From Diorhabda sublineata (lineage: Eukaryota; Arthropoda; Insecta; Coleoptera; Chrysomelidae), in NCBI RefSeq assembly GCF_026230105.1, contig NC_079476.1, positions 1,075,209 to 1,139,208 of the forward strand: a DNA stretch of 64,000 bases, in the 5' to 3' direction. The notes beneath the pieces were generated by a model, which ran no database searches, was not told the origin of the DNA, and saw only the letters and a program-made list of their open reading frames with translations. Positions 22,831-33,659 of this stretch are shown piece by piece. Position numbers and translations under genes: made by a program. Every line of letters begins with the position of its first letter. Within the stretch, counting starts at the first letter, position 1.

Positions 22831-24178
22831 AAATACATTCCAAATATTATTACCTTCATTTTACGTAAATCTTTGTGATAGAGTCATTATCAAAATTTTA
22901 CATTTTAAAAATGAATTTTCTCATTTCTGATTGCACCAAATTTGGAAAATTTCACATTGCTGAACAGAGGACTAGAATCTCTTTGCCATACGACCGTTTT
23001 TCTTATTTAAAATTTTCGATTCAGTGCTTATAAAACAGGGAGAGTGCTGAAGGGTTCATGATCTAAATTTCCAATTTGAGAATGAAAATAATAATGCTAA
23101 AATTGAATTTATTCTATACATTTCTATACATATTCGAGGCTTTCTAGATAAATCCTAGATCAGCTTCGAATCCATAAGTTAAGATTCAGGCATATACACT
23201 TGATACTAGGAGTAATTAGCATTCAATACTAGCACAAAGTGATGATACGGGTATCGTGATTTTTTAACGATTTGTTGGTGTTTTTCCTCGAAGCTAGAAC
23301 GACATATCCCATTTCTGTTTATTATATATTATTCTTATTAATGTTCTCATTCAAATTCGGATAAAATGTTAAATCAATTCTGTTAATCTAATCGAATGGA
23401 AAAAGCTTTTTTTATTGGTGTAAATAGAAAGTTCCTTTGCTTTGGTCGCCTTTCTATTCAGATCAATATCAGGGATTTTCTTAACTCCAGCAAATAATCC
23501 CTTCGGAACAATATCTGAGATTGGGTCAGCTCATATTAACTTATCGCTGTTGGAGATGCCAACTTAGGATAGAGGACTGATAATTGAATGTTCACTCAGC
23601 TAAAATCGACACTTTTACACATGTGTTTCGAAACAAAACGTATTTAGCATAAATCTAAGTGTAATAATAACGATAAATGGTGATATAAGAAGTTTTATTA
23701 TATAGGATTTGATTAAGATCAAGGTTAACTGGTAGTTGGAGCTCTACAAAGTTCAAAGTTTTATTGATTTGTTTCCATGGATTAAAAATATATCACTTAA
23801 TACATATGAGGTTTCGAATTGTGAAAATTAACTCGTGAAGAAATGAATGATGCTATTTCCAAGGATACTAGTTCAAGCTTGGAACTTTGTTGTTGCTTTG
23901 AATATACCCAAGAAATATTTTATCACTAGAAAAATCCAATTTTGTCTTAGTATACTGTTATTTAGAGAAAATTGATATCAATGACAAAAATTCAAGTTCA
24001 ATTCTCACAGAACTGCTTATTAATCAGCAACGGCGATAAAATTAATATAATTTTATATTTTATTGAGATTTGTCACTTCATCACATCATCTTCTTCGTAT
24101 TCACTGTCTTATTCCGTTAATAATTTTTTGAAATACTGACTTCATTCTCCTTCATTAATATTTGTTGTATTTCGTTTT
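22831..24178. other. unassigned AT-rich DNA
   Basis: No gene or repeat recognised on either strand in this 1.3-kb stretch. Confidence 0.5.
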
Positions 24179-24186
24179 GTTGTGGC

Positions 24187-24405
24187 CAGGGGCGGATTAA
24201 GATTTATAAGGCCCGGGGCTAAAATAATGACGGGGCCCCCTTAAGGAATTCGAAAACCCGGAAAAATTCACAAAATAATATCAATACGTTATATTTGTGG
24301 TATCAACACATCAAAAACTACAGAATGATTTCCAAATGATGGGGCCCTCTGGACCTGGGGCCCGGGGCTATAGCCCCCCCAAGCCCCTGGCTTAATCCGG
24401 CACTG
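24187..24405. mobile_element. hAT-type MITE, 219 bp, with 8-bp target duplication
   Basis: The element starts CAGGGGCGGATTAAG and ends CTTAATCCGGCACTG; the reverse of the end is CAGTGCCGGATTAAG, so there are 15-bp terminal inverted repeats with few mismatches. It is flanked on both sides by the identical 8-mer GTTGTGGC (24179-24186 and 24406-24413), the target-site length typical of hAT elements. The termini are far richer in GC than the surroundings (GGCCCGGGGC-type runs near both ends). It has no coding capacity, so it is a non-autonomous miniature element. Confidence 0.9.
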
Positions 24406-24950
24406 GTTGTGGCTATTATTTAACCATTTTATTGGCATTGTTTAATCTAATTCATAATTAGAGTGATGAATCATCTCTATTCATCGACAACTTTCGTTAA
24501 CAATAAATCCTGACCATATCAAAATGTTTGGAAGTAATGAAACAAATTATACGATGATACATTTTTTTAAAAAGAAATCGTGCCGAAAATGCACAGTTAA
24601 ATTTCTATATAGACCCACAAATCAACTTTTTTGTGTCTTTTCGTGCACTATAAAGTGTGTGATTTATTCATAGTCGTATATTTTCTCTTTTTAAATAGAT
24701 GAGAATGATTTTGGGCCCCAATCTACCATTCACTTTCTCTACTCAACTCATTCCATGGAAAAGATCGTTTATCTTCTATTTGCTTCTAAAGAAATAAAAT
24801 TGAAACTTTTTCACTCCTTAAAACTATTAGATTGTTTTTTGTAACTTTCATTCGATTGAGACTGGGACATTTGTACTGAAATATCACCAAGTAACTGATA
24901 TTTCTATGACGTTTACCATACGTAATATAGATCAACAAACATATTTACTT

Positions 24951-24984
24951 CATATCTAAGACGCTTAAAAGGATCTTAGATATG
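24951..24984. repeat. perfect 11-bp inverted repeat
   Basis: CATATCTAAGA (24951-24961) and TCTTAGATATG (24974-24984) are exact reverse complements separated by 12 nt. This could fold as a hairpin. No function is evident. Confidence 0.6.
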
Positions 24985-25176
24985 TTTTTAAGGACTATTT
25001 TCTGGATACAAAGGAATCATATAACAATGTAATTACTGGATATGGATGGATCGGAATTAACGTAGAAAAACGTTAAACGTTAAACAACTTTGAGACAAAT
25101 CATCAAAATAAGAACCAGTGGAGTTGGCAACGGCAGATTTTCACTACCAAGGATACGCGGATATCAAGGATTCAAC

Positions 25177-25199
25177 AGTTCTTAATACTATTAAGAACT
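25177..25199. repeat. near-perfect palindrome
   Basis: AGTTCTTAATA and TATTAAGAACT are exact reverse complements around a single central base. AT-rich palindromes of this size are uncommon but can arise by chance in such DNA. Confidence 0.6.
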
Positions 25200-25960
25200 A
25201 GTTTGCAGATATTGTCAACTTAACTGAATAACTGAGATACTAACAATCCCAACGGTAACGGAGATTCATTTCTCAAAGAAATAGAGAATATTTTGTTCAT
25301 AGACTCAATATAAGAGCACACAAAAAGCTCAATACTAAAATGGCACTTCGGTTCATAGTTCATTGTAGCATTGTGGGTTGCAAAAGGCCATTAAGTCTTC
25401 TGATAGGCCCGTCGTGCCCCTCTTGACATTACCAAATGTCATGTCATCATGTCATTAGTAAGCTATAAGGCTTTTTCAAGTGTTTGTACCACGTTAGTGT
25501 GGGTGTTGAGCACTCCATTCACAGATGATGTGGTTTGAAGTTCCATCCTAATCCATGAACTAGAGGTAATGGCGTTTCAGATAACTGTGTAAAAACTTAC
25601 AGGATTGTGACGTGGGGAAATTCGAAGCTATTGAATAACACACTAGATATATCATACTCTTAGCTACAATGTCCTGCTAAATATACTACAATGACACGTT
25701 TTTAGAGCAGAAAGGGTAGATCTGTGATTAAGAGTTTGATTTATGAACACTGAACTTGTAGTGGATCAATTATTTGAAACGACATTTGCAAGATACAGCT
25801 TCAAAACAAATGTAGAATAGATTAACCAGACAGACAAAACTCGATTGAAGGTGAAAAAATTGGTATAGGGACAGCTCAAAAAGTGGAAAAAACTATTATC
25901 CATTACTGTGGTGAAATCAGTAAAAACATATTGTACTATTACGAACTCGTCTCCACTCTG

Positions 25961-26020
25961 TAGCCGGTCCTACCTGGATTTAGTGGAGTTCTGAAATTCA
26001 CCGGAGGCGCGGCGCTTTTG
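25961..26020. repeat. dispersed repeat, copy 1 (TAGCCGGTCCT type)
   Basis: TAGCCGGTCCTACCTGG followed by a TTTAGT-G-A-TTCTG stretch and a GGCGCGGCGCTTTTGAT block. A similar segment occurs at 34890-34950. Possibly part of an LTR or another transposon terminus. Confidence 0.5.
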
Positions 26021-26426
26021 ATGTTTTTATATATTATAGCAGGCGGTTTATTTGCATTGTTTCTTTTATACTAATTTCTAGGAACATCTGTTTATCTATA
26101 CGTTTTACTCACTTTCTAGAACAATTCATGATTTCTTTTGTGATTATAAGGAGTCGTATTGACCACAGCGAAATAGAAAGTAGTCGAAGAATTTAAATTA
26201 ATTATTTAAGTTAGTTAAGTGATGGTGATGAGTGAATTATATGAATTAGTTAAGTGTAGTGTGACGTATTTAAATTAATTAAGTACCTAATATACAGAAT
26301 AACATAACAGTATGATTATTATCTTTACATAAACCAAACACCGCTGAAGACATACGATTCTGTAGTCATTAACTCAAAGCTAGTTTAGGATTGTATGTGT
26401 GTGCTGTCAACTGGAGCAACGAAAAA

Positions 26427-26447
26427 AGAAAGAAAGAAAGAAAGAAA
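26427..26447. repeat. (GAAA)n microsatellite
   Basis: Five GAAA units in tandem after an A-rich start. Confidence 0.9.
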
Positions 26448-27331
26448 GCCGCCAAACAAGTTGCGTCCATGCCATCTGTTGGGATGGATCCGTTCTACGT
26501 TGAAAAAACAACTTTTTCATTAGCTTCTTCTTTGGAATTGTGAAATTTTCCATGAAAATAAAATATAGTGTCCCTTTTTCTGTCTGTTTGAGAAAGTCAC
26601 CGTGGAATATTCCATAGACAACACCATGGAAATCCATCTTATCTTTATATCATTCTATGGAATTTGAGGGAACTTCAGGTAGAATTCGTTAATACTTGGA
26701 GGTTGAGATGTTTTGAGCTGGATATTCTTTTATAACCAGCCATTCAAAGAGCTCTGCTTTTTAACTGTGACAACACTAGACAAAAATTTCGTGAAATAAT
26801 CAAGATGTATAAGGTTTACGATAGTCTCAATTACCTATTTGAGGTAGATTTAACATCCACCAAGCTATTAACTCTCCTAATGTTAAAAACAGTACAAATA
26901 CAAGTCTCATATTTCAGCTTTCCACGTCTTCATATCGGTTCAAACAACATCAACTGTGAGAGTATAGACTAAGTCCAGTTAAGTATAGAATAGAGGTATA
27001 TCATATCATAAGTTTTTTATTACCGAAGGTTATTGATACGGATCGTTGTTAGAGAAATTCGATAAGTTTGAGAATGGGAATAGTGATTTTGGAATGTTGG
27101 TGTTAAGTTGTTATTTATTTCATTGTAGTTATTTATAGACATATTTTCAAGTTACGAAGAAATGATATCCGTGAGATTCAAATTGTTATTGGACAAAGTT
27201 TGGGATTTTATTCAATTATTTTTTAACCTTCACAGCTTTATTGTTGTTAGAAAACGTAGCATGATATTATTGTATAAATATGTTTGTTATAGATAATAAC
27301 CGCGTCAAATCATACCAATAAATGAGTGAAT

Positions 27332-27735
27332 ATACAGAGTGCTTCGGGACTTGATTCTAAAAATTCGGGGGTGAGGAACTACTCGTATATATATTTTCTA
27401 AATTATACATTTGAACATCAAGGATTTATAATTAACGATGTCGACCCAAAATATATGTTCGAAGTGGGCCCTCCAACAAAAGAACATTCCATGATTCTGC
27501 CTTACACCAATGGAAGTTTATTCTATCGGTCATTTTATTCCTTGTATTTACCAAGCTTTTGAGATATCCACAAAGAAATGAATCCACTGTATTCAATTCA
27601 GGGGAACGTGGTGGCGATGCAAATTGACCTCCTCGACTAATCCGCCTATTAGGAAAAATTTAGGAAATGGGGAAAAGCTCCATCGTGCATAAACCACATG
27701 TAACTGCTATTATGTGACAGGAATGTCACATAATA
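27332..27735 (-). pseudogene. DUF4817-type DDE transposon fragment
   Basis: Near 27665-27560 the minus strand reads NRRISRGGQFASPPRSPELN and then VDSFLCGYLKSLV, a version of the 'xRWIgRgGPIxWPpRSPDLtPLDFFLWGyLKslVY' signature of this transposase family. The third catalytic Asp is replaced by Glu (SPELN). At the other side, TATACAGAGTGCTTCGGGAC at 27330 looks like this family's terminal sequence, with the gene's 3' end facing it, as expected. Only the C-terminal third remains; the plus-strand frame at 27326-27562 is a shadow. Confidence 0.65.
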
Positions 27736-27827
27736 TGGGTAGGAAATCGCTTATCATTCAGTTCAGTATATAAAAATATGGATCTACTAAATAATTAGTC
27801 ACATTTTACGTACGCTAGTTGTGGGAT

Positions 27828-28813
27828 TAGTGGCGTAGCTAGGTAACCAAGGGCCCTGGGACAAATTGAAAACTGGGGCCTCACTGCTATGTAAACTGAT
27901 TAGATTTTAACAAACGAAAATATGAAATATACAAATACTTTGTGTACTGTAAGGCAGGTAATAAAAATATCAAACAGTAACAACATAAATTACAATTAAT
28001 ACTTGGTGTAGATTTGGCTAATAAACGAAATAGAGAAGATTCAAGGGTTTATTATATGAAGGTCGATTATATTATATTTACAATTTTTTCCTAGCTTCAG
28101 TTTTCCAAAAAGTATCGATGACTTTGTTCAAATCCAGGCTCGAAGCGGTTTTGTTTTCAATTGCTATTAGCGATAAAGGTCGGAGTCGAATTTGGCCCAT
28201 ATTATTTCTTAAATATTTTTTTATTATTTTTAATTTGTTAAATGACGTTTCAGCTGCTGCAGAAGTGACAGGAATTGTAAAGAATAATAATTAATATACC
28301 AACTGCAGGTGACTTGTATTTTTTCACGATTTATTGTGTTAAACAATGAGCTGTAGTCGAAATCTATATATTTGACACGATTTATTGACTTAACGGATAT
28401 CAATATGAGTGGTAAAATCTAATAAAATAGAACCACCATATTGACCAGTACAAAAAAGTTTACTTACTCCTGATACGGCATTGAGTTTTTAATCGTTCTC
28501 GAAAAAAAAATCTTTCACAATAATACGCATATCGGATGAATAATAGAATGCACATATCACTAGCTGTCAAATTTACAGCACTGCCAACATACAAACAGAA
28601 TTTAGGGGAATTCCCTAGGCATAATTTTTAAATTTCTCTCAACTGAGTTGTCATGATTAAAGTGGGGTTGCAATCTATCATATTTATTTTGAAAATGGGA
28701 GAAATTTCCAAAAGTTCAGTTCGATCGAGATTTCTGGTAAGGTTTCGAGGGCCCCTTGAGCTTGAGGGCCCCGGGCCATTGATCTACCTAGCCTCTAGGT
28801 AGCCACGCCACTG
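27828..28813. mobile_element. hAT element, 986 bp, with exact 8-bp target duplication
   Basis: The ends TAGTGGCGTAGCTAGGTA (27828) and, reversed, CAGTGGCGTGGCTACCTA (ending 28813) form terminal inverted repeats. The 8-mer TGTGGGAT flanks both sides (27820-27827 and 28814-28821). Inner parts of both ends are GC-rich (GGGCCCTGGG on the left; GAGGGCCCCGGGCC on the right). Length is far below an autonomous hAT (about 2.5-4 kb), and only the C-terminal end of the transposase survives, so this is an internal-deletion derivative. Confidence 0.93.
28078..28285 (-). pseudogene. hAT transposase C-terminal dimerisation segment
   Basis: An uninterrupted minus-strand frame reads TIPVTSAAAETSFNKLKIIK, then YLRNNMGQIRLRPLSLIAIE and a VIDTFWKTEARKKL tail before a TAA stop at 28080-28078. 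It matches the hAT C-terminal dimerisation region ('PvtvAsaERsFSkLKlIKnylRstM.qeRLngLalLsIE'). The AExSF core is intact, with Glu kept and Arg replaced by Thr. The open frame and natural stop suggest that this part decayed little after the deletion. It cannot act as a transposase alone. Confidence 0.85.
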
Positions 28814-28821
28814 TGTGGGAT

Positions 28822-29211
28822 CATCATCAACTGTATCTAATGCATTTTGGTCTAAATCTGGTGTCATATACATCGTTGTCGACTTTCATCACTTTTTTTT
28901 GATAGAACCCTTTACAAAATATCATTTTTTTTAAATAAAGGGAAAAATTCATATAGACTAATCTGTCCTTCAATCACCGTTAAGAAAATTTTTAAATAAT
29001 TCTGTTCGCTATAGAACCTTCTGGCTTCTGACTAGTTACCAGAAGCCTAACCATACATCAAATGCATTACGAAATATTCACTAAAGATAAATTCTACGAT
29101 ATTTAAACTTTAAATACGATGTAATAACTATTGATGAAACAATTTGAAAAGATTCACAGTAAACTGACATCAACAAATTAATTCTCTTGTAATTTTGTGT
29201 TTCAATACTTC
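28822..29211. other. short unassigned stretch
   Basis: No gene or repeat recognised. Confidence 0.5.
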
Positions 29212-29415
29212 CTGTAGGTATTTTCAATAAATAATTTATGATAATTTTTTTCACAATGTCTCTCTATGGCATGTACAACTGTCGAAACATCTGCCTACCT
29301 CTCAAACCATAAATTTTAGGGAGTTGAATGTTTTTGTTAAAGAATCGATTAAAAAATTCATTTCTAATATCTTTAGATTATACAAGTTGTACCTGTACTA
29401 CATTGTGACTGAAAT
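29212..29415. repeat. terminal fragment of the transposon family seen at 47.1-47.9 kb
   Basis: Shares blocks with 47760-47915: GGCATGTACAACTGTCGAAA, CTCTCAAACCATAAATTT, TTTTTGTTAAAGAATCGATT and ATATCTTTAGATTATACAAG, ending GTTGTACCTGTA at about 29398. Its first part (TTTTCAATAAATAATTTATG, then ATAATTTTTTTCACAATGTC) is also shared with 54985-55045. No transposase is left; it is an orphan right end. Confidence 0.7.
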
Positions 29416-30197
29416 ATTTGTTGGTGATCACGAAAATAACGAAACCCGTACTGCAAATAGAATGAAGAGTTTAATGAAGCCTCAACGATAAGGATATTAA
29501 CAATTTGTAAAAAACAAACAAACAATGAAAGAATGTTGTTTTATGTAACTATCAAAATTTGTGAATAGAAGACTAGTATGAAAATTTTGATGAGAAAAAA
29601 TGCTTGAGAGGACGACGAAGATATTAGTGAATTGTGAAGAGCGACGCTTATAGATTTGACCATAGAGCAGCAAGAAGGTAGAAGTGGGAATATCAAAATG
29701 TGGCAATTTTCTATTATCTTTACTTATACATTCTAGAGTTTCGATAACCTTTCAGTTCAAATTCGAAATGAGTTGATAATTATGCTGGTAATTTGCGGGG
29801 GCGACGTGGTTGGCTAGGGAATTGAGCGAAACAGTATGCGGCAATGTCTTGTGGTATAGGGGATTAATTAGAATCTCACTATTGCATAATAATCGTATCC
29901 CAAAATTAATTTATGTCAGTAGGCAAATATAAAGTAACAAATGATTTGTTTGTAATTGTATTGTAGACTAACGGACACGATAGACGTTGTTCTATACACA
30001 AATCGTGATTTCAAATACTTATTTATATAAATAAATATGTGGAATCTAAACTATTTTAGAAACTTCTGGAACAGAAACAGAAAAAAACTTTAAGTTCAGC
30101 CGTTTAGGAGGAGTATATTCACGTATGAAAAATTTCTTTTAATTTCTTATTTCTTAGACCTTTTGAATATGATTATTTTTCTAAATAATTTTGATTT
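29416..30197. other. unassigned AT-rich DNA
   Basis: Nothing recognised. A 69-codon minus-strand frame at 29497-29706 has no motif. Confidence 0.5.
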
Positions 30198-30345
30198 TAG
30201 TTCAAAAATTAATTTTTGTAATAATTTTTGAAAGAAATATAAAAATTGACGTTTCTAAATAAGTCGAAATAGGTCGAAACGTCAATTTTCATCTTTCGTT
30301 TAGAATTTTAATGTAAAAAACTAATTTTAAAACAGAAGAGACCTA
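30198..30345. repeat. inverted pair of Penelope-like element termini
   Basis: AAAATTGACGTTTC (30242-30255) and GAAACGTCAATTTT (30276-30289) are exact reverse complements. The similarity extends outward imperfectly over roughly 60-70 bp on each side (TTCAAAAATTAATTTTTG-type on the left, AAAACTAATTTTAAAAC on the right). The right half, from GAAACGTCAATTTTCATC to CTAATTTTAAAACAGAAGAG, is also similar to 37930-37990, directly downstream of the Penelope-like GIY-YIG gene, so it is probably the 3' terminus of that family. Two termini in opposite orientation meet here. Confidence 0.6.
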
Positions 30346-30559
30346 AAGTCGAGACATTTAGAAGAAAAAACATGTATAGAAAAGTCATATATACTAGGGC
30401 TGCTAAGGGCTAAGACTAAGGTTTTGCGATACAGGATATCCGGTATGAATATGTCGAATCTGACATAGCCTTAATGAAGACTGAAATTTTTAATGATATA
30501 CGAACGATATTTGCGTTGTTTACAAATTCTTGAAATATTCATCTTGGTAAAAAAATGGA

Positions 30560-31190
30560 TTTTCAATGCATTTCGACGTGGATTAAACAGCAGTGCGCCG
30601 ATTAACTCTCTTCGACTTTTGATGCAATATCTCGATCCAACGTGGCTGATTTTTCAAATTCAATCGTAGTTGCGCAGGATAAATGTCGTCCAAAAATAAC
30701 TGTTATGCCAAAAAATATTGATGCTCTACGTGTACATCAGTTTCACTTGAATACTCTCAATATTGCTTGTACATTTGGCTAAAATAGTCGTCGTTTCATT
30801 AGAGCAATGTAGAATGTTTAATTCTCAGAATTTTTCTGCCAGATGTGCTAGAAAATTGGAGGAAATCAATACCATAAGAGGAATAATTCTCAATCATGAG
30901 AATGTGAGCTCTCACTCATCACTCCAAACAAAAACATTTTTGAACAGTCAAAACATCGAATTGATGGATCACCGCCGTGCATTCCTTGTTTGGAATCGAA
31001 TGATTCTTTCTTATCACCTTCAATCAAAAATAATATGCGAGGTTAACGTTTTTCTAAACCTGATGGGTTAAAATCAGATGTTTTAAAAATACCTCAATCG
31101 GAATTAGAAAAAAACTTCCACAATTGGTTAAATCGCATAAAAAACTGTATTTATTTTGATAGAGATTATTTTGAAAAACGATAAAGCCAT
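30560..31190 (+). pseudogene. mariner transposase with internal deletion
   Basis: Blocks in order: DKCRPKITVMPKNIDALRVH near 30678-30738 (linker plus 'tPkNIDAVR' helix-turn-helix region), SLEQCRMFNS near 30800 ('PLEQrrTVNSEWY'), RGIILNHENVSSHSSLQTKT in the frame 30763-31071 (second catalytic block, normally 'iiLHHDNASSHTS', with Asp changed to Glu), NIELMDH, a frame-shifted PNDFFLFPHIKN-like segment near 31000-31035, and IPQSELEKNFHNWLNR and FDRDYFEKR at the C-terminus near 31090-31184. The region between the helix-turn-helix and 'PLEQ', including the first catalytic Asp, is deleted. Confidence 0.85.
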
Positions 31191-31224
31191 ATCCAATTAT
31201 AAATATTCTTCAGAAAGCTGCCTC

Positions 31225-31410
31225 CCATGAGTCGTAGAGACCCAGATGTGTACGCATCGGTTATACTCGATTGACTTACGGATATTCAATGGCCGCTTCT
31301 GATCCTCCGAAATGTCAGCATTGCAAAATACCATTGAAAGTCAACCACATACTAACAAGTTGTCCACAATACCAGCCATCAGCTACGACTCCAAGGAAGT
31401 TTAAATAACG
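31225..31410 (+). pseudogene. non-LTR retrotransposon C-terminal (RNase H / CCHC) fragment
   Basis: The plus-strand frame from about 31254 reads GYTRLTYGYSMAASDPPKCQ, HCKIPLKVNHILTSCPQYQP, then a stop near 31408. It corresponds to the C-terminal tail of I/jockey-type non-LTR elements after the RNase H domain ('RlRiGHTrLTHgyLm..PPxCxhCxxxLtVxHiLxxCPxY'), with all Cys and His positions of the CCHC-like knuckle kept. Upstream parts are missing or unreadable. It is an isolated 3' end of a 5'-truncated insertion. Confidence 0.7.
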
Positions 31411-32634
31411 CGAAACAGTTTGGTAGATATAAATTCTTGATGTATGTTATCTAAACACAAATCTTAGTTATAGCTAATAACTGTATAATAACTGTACCAT
31501 GTGTTAATGATGTTAGTTGTCGAGACACCAAATTGCGAAACGTCTTTGTGCTTGTGAAATCTAATGGATTCTTTTGTAAGGACCCAGAGGGTAACTATAA
31601 TAGTCTATTAATTCTTGTGAAGAGACATCGAGAAATGTTGGAAGGGACCCAGTTGCGTCTTTGACATGATAACTCTTGTGTATTAAGGGTGAAATTGAGA
31701 TAGGTAGTAGATCTATTAGTATTCAAGGACTTCTGTATTTGTATTCGAACTAGGCGTTTAATGGATGCTTAAGAGATGTTGTGGCAACAGTTAGTGTATG
31801 AAACAATTCAACGTTAATGACAATTTATATGATATACAAGCTAGTTAAACCACATTCACCACGAGATTTTCTTATAAAATATTGTTTCTTCATATAACAA
31901 GGATCATTTTTATTCGACATACGCTTGCAAATGAATTATCCCTATTGAAATCTTCACTTGTTTCTTATTCATTTCAATTAGTTTCGATTCAGTATTCCAC
32001 TAATCAGATAAGATATCACATTAGACAAGGGTAGTTTCAACGACCACGCAGTTGTGTGATTCATTACCAATATACTGATACCCAGTTTTTATTTAGTTAA
32101 AATGATTATTGTCGTTTCAATGGCAGCTATACAAGGTTTTATCAATTATTACGAACTGAACGTTAAATTTGACGTTGTGATCTTCGTAAAGCCGTTCCAA
32201 CTTGTATCATCATTATGACTAATTAATAATATTTTCTAGTCTTGAGTTGAAAGCAATTGAGGCGCTAATTATAGCAAAGCATTGAATGTAGTAGGCTTGA
32301 GGAGATTATAAATTATTTAGAGACAAGAAATTTATGATGAATACTTGTACTTATTCATCTTATATAATTTTCACTGGATGTAATTCATTTAGTCATGTTT
32401 TGAATCACGAATCTTAGGTTAAGGAATTAAGCCGTGTAACGCATAACGGAATATAATTGATTTTAATGTACAACCAGAGTCTTATCTTCACCAAATTCCA
32501 TTTAATTCATTCCATTAACATCCCATTCACTTGTTATAATTATTTATAAACATATTTCTATTTGGTATTGGGGAATTCGGAGTAATGAGCCCTCGTAAGT
32601 TTATTTGCTATTAAAACATTACAACTCAGTCTTT
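31411..32634. other. unassigned AT-rich DNA
   Basis: No gene or repeat recognised in 1.2 kb. Confidence 0.5.
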
Positions 32635-33200
32635 CTGTTTCTCTTTTTTGTGTTTTCACCGCCGAGCAAGCTTCATGTGCCCAATTCCCGCAAAAGATAA
32701 AACTTAACCAAATTATTTTTTCCGAATTCACCACAAACTAGGCATATATCTTGGCCAACTACATTTGCATCTCTCTCTCCATCATTTTCTTCACATATAT
32801 CTTTACCTGAACTTCTGTTATCTGTATCATTTCCACGCTATCCCGATTTTGAACGTCTAGATAAAGCTAGAGAAAAGACCTTTCTCAGCAGCCTCCGCCT
32901 TTCTCTTGGTTTCCTTCTATGCAATTTTTTCATTTACCTTTTCGATTAAAAATTCCTTGTTCGGCGTCGAAGTTATTATTAAAGATATTTCTTTCTTTGA
33001 TTATGTTTTAGTTCCCTATTTCCTATGCTTCGACGGTCCCGACAAAAGTTCTTGACAAGTTGCTTCAAGAACTTAATTGTGTTCTGGTTGTTGATTGGCT
33101 GGTTGCGTATGTTGAGGATTCTGAGTTTGTTCTGGCGTGTTTTGAGGTATTCCTTGCTATTATGATTCATTTAGATCCGCAGGTGTATATATATTGGTGC
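32635..33200 (-). pseudogene. pogo-like (Tigger/Jerky-type) transposase C-terminus
   Basis: Minus-strand blocks: a Gln/Pro/Thr-rich stretch near 33160-33070, LLSGPSKHRK near 33050, SLIITSTPNKEFLIEKVNEK near 32990-32930, ETKRKAEAAEKGLF near 32920-32880, then ERDANVVGQDICLVCGEFGK near 32780-32720 and, after a frameshift, FCGNWAHEACSAVKTQKR near 32700-32645. The 'TsTPeK' motif, the Lys/Glu-rich helix and the terminal 'CxxCgexg....WyrCxxCgxWaHeaCs' zinc ribbon are found at the C-termini of many insect pogo-like transposases. The DDE catalytic core is not visible upstream. Confidence 0.7.
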
Positions 33201-33659
33201 GTAGTCCTCCAAGTAAAATATGTGGTGGCTCCCATTACCCTTATTTGAGTTACTATCATAACCCCAAATACACGAATTGCGTTTCGGTTGCCCAAACAAA
33301 AAGAATGATGAGAAAAGATATTTACCTTCAGTCTCGATGAACAGAAGCATCACGAGCCACTCTCCACAAGTTTTCCGACTCTTGGAATTAACAAATTTCA
33401 TACTCATTACAAGATTTACTCCACTGCCATCTGCAAGTGTTTTCCTAGGTTCTACAAATTTCGTTCGGAGTTACGCTACTAACGAACAGATGGCAGTACA
33501 TCAGCAGGCTAATGAATTAGCTGGGGGCTCCCATTACCCAGGTGTTCCCCATTACCTCAACACCACTTACTTCAACTTTAATGAAACATATCTCTAACTA
33601 CCTCAATTGTTTTCGATTGTCTTTTATAAATAATTTGGTGTTTTTGAATTAGAGACAGG
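33201..33659. other. short unassigned stretch, possibly pogo-like upstream remnant
   Basis: Contains GGCTCCCATTACCC twice (33230-33243 and about 33527-33540) and frames open on both strands (33277-33597 plus, 33171-33407 minus). No protein was recognised. Confidence 0.4.

Larger units (their letters stand above)
24414..27331. other. 2.9-kb stretch with hairpins, a dispersed repeat and a microsatellite
   Basis: No gene recognised. It holds inverted repeats at 24951-24984 and 25177-25199, one copy of a dispersed repeat at 25961-26020 and a GAAA microsatellite near 26427-26447, each listed separately. A 76-codon minus-strand frame at 26407-26637 runs through the microsatellite and matches nothing known to me. 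Confidence 0.5.
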
